Origin: Agapetus fuscipes
Taxonomy: Eukaryota; Arthropoda; Insecta; Trichoptera; Glossosomatidae
Direction of reading: 5' to 3'
NCBI GenBank assembly: GCA_951799405.1
Contig: OX637339.1
Location: 62,001 to 126,000, forward strand
DNA length: 64,000 nt
The position numbers were made by a program, and so were the translations under genes. The notes under the pieces are model-generated. The model did not search any database. It was not told where the DNA came from and saw nothing but the letters and a program-made list of their open reading frames with translations. Of this stretch, positions 62,552 to 64,000 are shown one piece after another. Numbering within the stretch: the first letter of the stretch is position 1; the number at the start of each line of letters is the position of its first letter.

Positions 62552-62634
62552 GAAGAAAAAGAAGCAGAGAGCTCCACGGAGGAATACGGATCTGGAAGGA
62601 GAAAATCATGATTACAACATATATCCTCCCGCAA
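62552..62634 (-). pseudogene. Decayed duplicate of the exon start and its acceptor
   Basis: CTCCTTCCAG plus a frame reading DPYSSVELS repeats the CTCCTTGCAG and EPPSPVELSG of the true exon about 130 bp away. A scrap of SINE-A (GGCAAGGTTAACTCAGCC) lies between the two. Confidence 0.6.
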
Positions 62635-62635
62635 G

Positions 62636-63010
62636 GTCTACTCAGCGTAATAAACCTTGTCGGTATTTATTTTGGGCTTGAAATAAACACCGAAACGGGA
62701 AATAATTTCTGACACCCTCGTTGGGGATCGAACCCTTGCTCTCAGCATGGAATGAAGACATTCTACCTATGGAGGTATCGACTGAACTTTTTATGAGCTT
62801 AGTTGTCACTACAAAGCGCCAATTTTCAAGCAATACCCACTTACTGTAAGGTTGGATAGACCTTTGGTGGTGGCTTTTGGTAAAGATTTATGATTTTTCA
62901 ACCTAGCGAAGAGCATATTTGAAAATACATATAAACGGTATGATATTTGTGCCCCGCCCTGATTCGAACCCACAACCTTCCATTTACGAGTCACCATGGG
63001 ACAAGGGACT
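62636..63010 (-). repeat. Composite SINE B-A, A part shortened
   Basis: SINE-A head and early body at 62636-62790, then SINE-B (CACTACAAAGCGCCAATTTT, CCTGATTCGAACCCACAACC) to about 63010. Confidence 0.75.
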
Positions 63011-63074
63011 GGTCACATTTATTTCAAAAAAAATTATCATGTGTAATAAAATTTAAAAAAAAGAACCACTCAGC

Positions 63075-63248
63075 ACCCGTAGTACGAGTTTTTTCAAAAT
63101 TCTCGAAGTATTGAGTATTCGAGAAAAAAATTTTTGAACTTGTAAAGCACCTCTGGCAAAAAAAGTTTCTAAACTGTTTTTCTTCACATATATTGTTTTC
63201 TCGAATACTCAATACTTCGAGTATTGTGAAAAAACTCGTACTACGGGT
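63075..63248. repeat. Foldback element with about 50-bp arms
   Basis: ACCCGTAGTACGAGTTTTTT and CGAAGTATTGAGTATTCGAG pair with the inverted copy ending at 63248. 174 bp in all; no coding capacity. Confidence 0.85.
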
Positions 63249-64000
63249 AGGGATGCACATATACAATTATAATCGTGGATTTATTAGGACTGCATAGGCT
63301 GAGAGAGCAATCCTTTGTGAATTAAAAATGCGCTACCCCACTCATCATACAAAAATCCGAATTCAGTCTATCGGTAACCACCCAACTATTAACAGGTGTG
63401 TTTCCTAACTGGAAAGAAAAATCGTAAAAATGCCAAGCCACACATTTTCCAAATGCACAAACAATACAAGAAATTGTAATAAAAAATCTGGAGTAACTTT
63501 TCACTCGTAATTACCAGTGAATATTAATATTTAAGTAAATTCAATTGATATTTTATCTGCCGATACCTTTGGCCACAAAACAATATCCCCGCTGTCAAAC
63601 CGTCGGCCATTTTTAGTGATAGAGATGGGATGATGATAAAATATAGTATCTGATACCGTCACGTGAGAACAATTTTTTTTTGTGAAATGTATGTACTTGA
63701 AGTGGTCTGTATTTCAAAATTCAAAATTTCAATTTCTACCCTACACTTTTTGTTTCATTTATCCTTTTATATTTTAAGGAAATTGGATTTAAAAGAATAT
63801 TTTTTTACTTTGTCTTCTATAGATATTACGCCTAACATCATTGAAAAAACTTAAAATTAAAAAAATGTAATTGAAATAATTTTCACAAGTAATTATGTCA
63901 CATTAAGTAAAATATTTACGTTTATGGAACAGAAGCATTAAAAAGTATCAGATATTTTCAAAACCTTTGACAACACTAAATTATGTTGTCAAGGAAAATA
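63249..64000. other. Intronic sequence without recognised features
   Basis: AT-rich; nothing recognised to the end of the window. Confidence 0.4.

Overview
The window is a piece of a large, AT-rich, repeat-packed insect genome. The transposon families (LINEs with a PHD-finger ORF1, tRNA-derived SINEs, BEL/Pao and Ty3/gypsy elements, CATA-tailed repeats, AGGTACCTACC-rich stretches) make a moth or butterfly the most likely source, but this is inference, not proof. About 3% of the window is host coding sequence; most of what I can classify in the rest is mobile DNA.

Host gene: six exons of one minus-strand gene lie at 62450-62249, 47857-47667, 22622-21964, 4010-3716, 3161-2949 and 2434-2226. 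All have acceptor AG and donor GT, and all five junctions keep frame. They encode about 590 residues of an extracellular protein: CUB, C-type lectin-like, CUB, CUB, and the start of a fourth CUB-like domain. Both ends of the gene lie outside the window. The introns are 14.4, 25.0, 18.0, 0.55 and 0.51 kb.

Intron 3 (4011-21963) owes about 14.5 kb to one nested insertion. A plus-strand BEL/Pao retrotransposon (TSD TAACA, 7282-21841) carries a minus-strand Ty3/gypsy element (8548-15820, 474-bp LTRs that look identical, TSD ATTT) inside its gag. The BEL coding region is broken in several places. The gypsy element looks intact and recent. Its Pol has an unusual C-terminal extension after the integrase: a sequence that reads as a macro (ADP-ribose-binding, OARD1/Poa1-like) domain, then a CCCH zinc finger, ending with the stop codon touching the 3' LTR. 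This is the most notable object in the window.

Introns 1 and 2 (22623-62248) are a mosaic. They hold about 20 copies of one LINE 3' tail, two tRNA-derived SINE modules (A and B) that occur alone or fused B-A, solo LTRs with 4-bp TSDs, hAT-like, Tc1/mariner-like and MULE-like non-autonomous elements, foldback hairpins, a 740-bp direct duplication, a 617-bp tandem duplication and a GACT-rich minisatellite. Several nestings are three deep. The left end (216-1226) holds an open LINE ORF1 whose element continues out of the window. I saw no rRNA, no functional tRNA gene and no CRISPR array.
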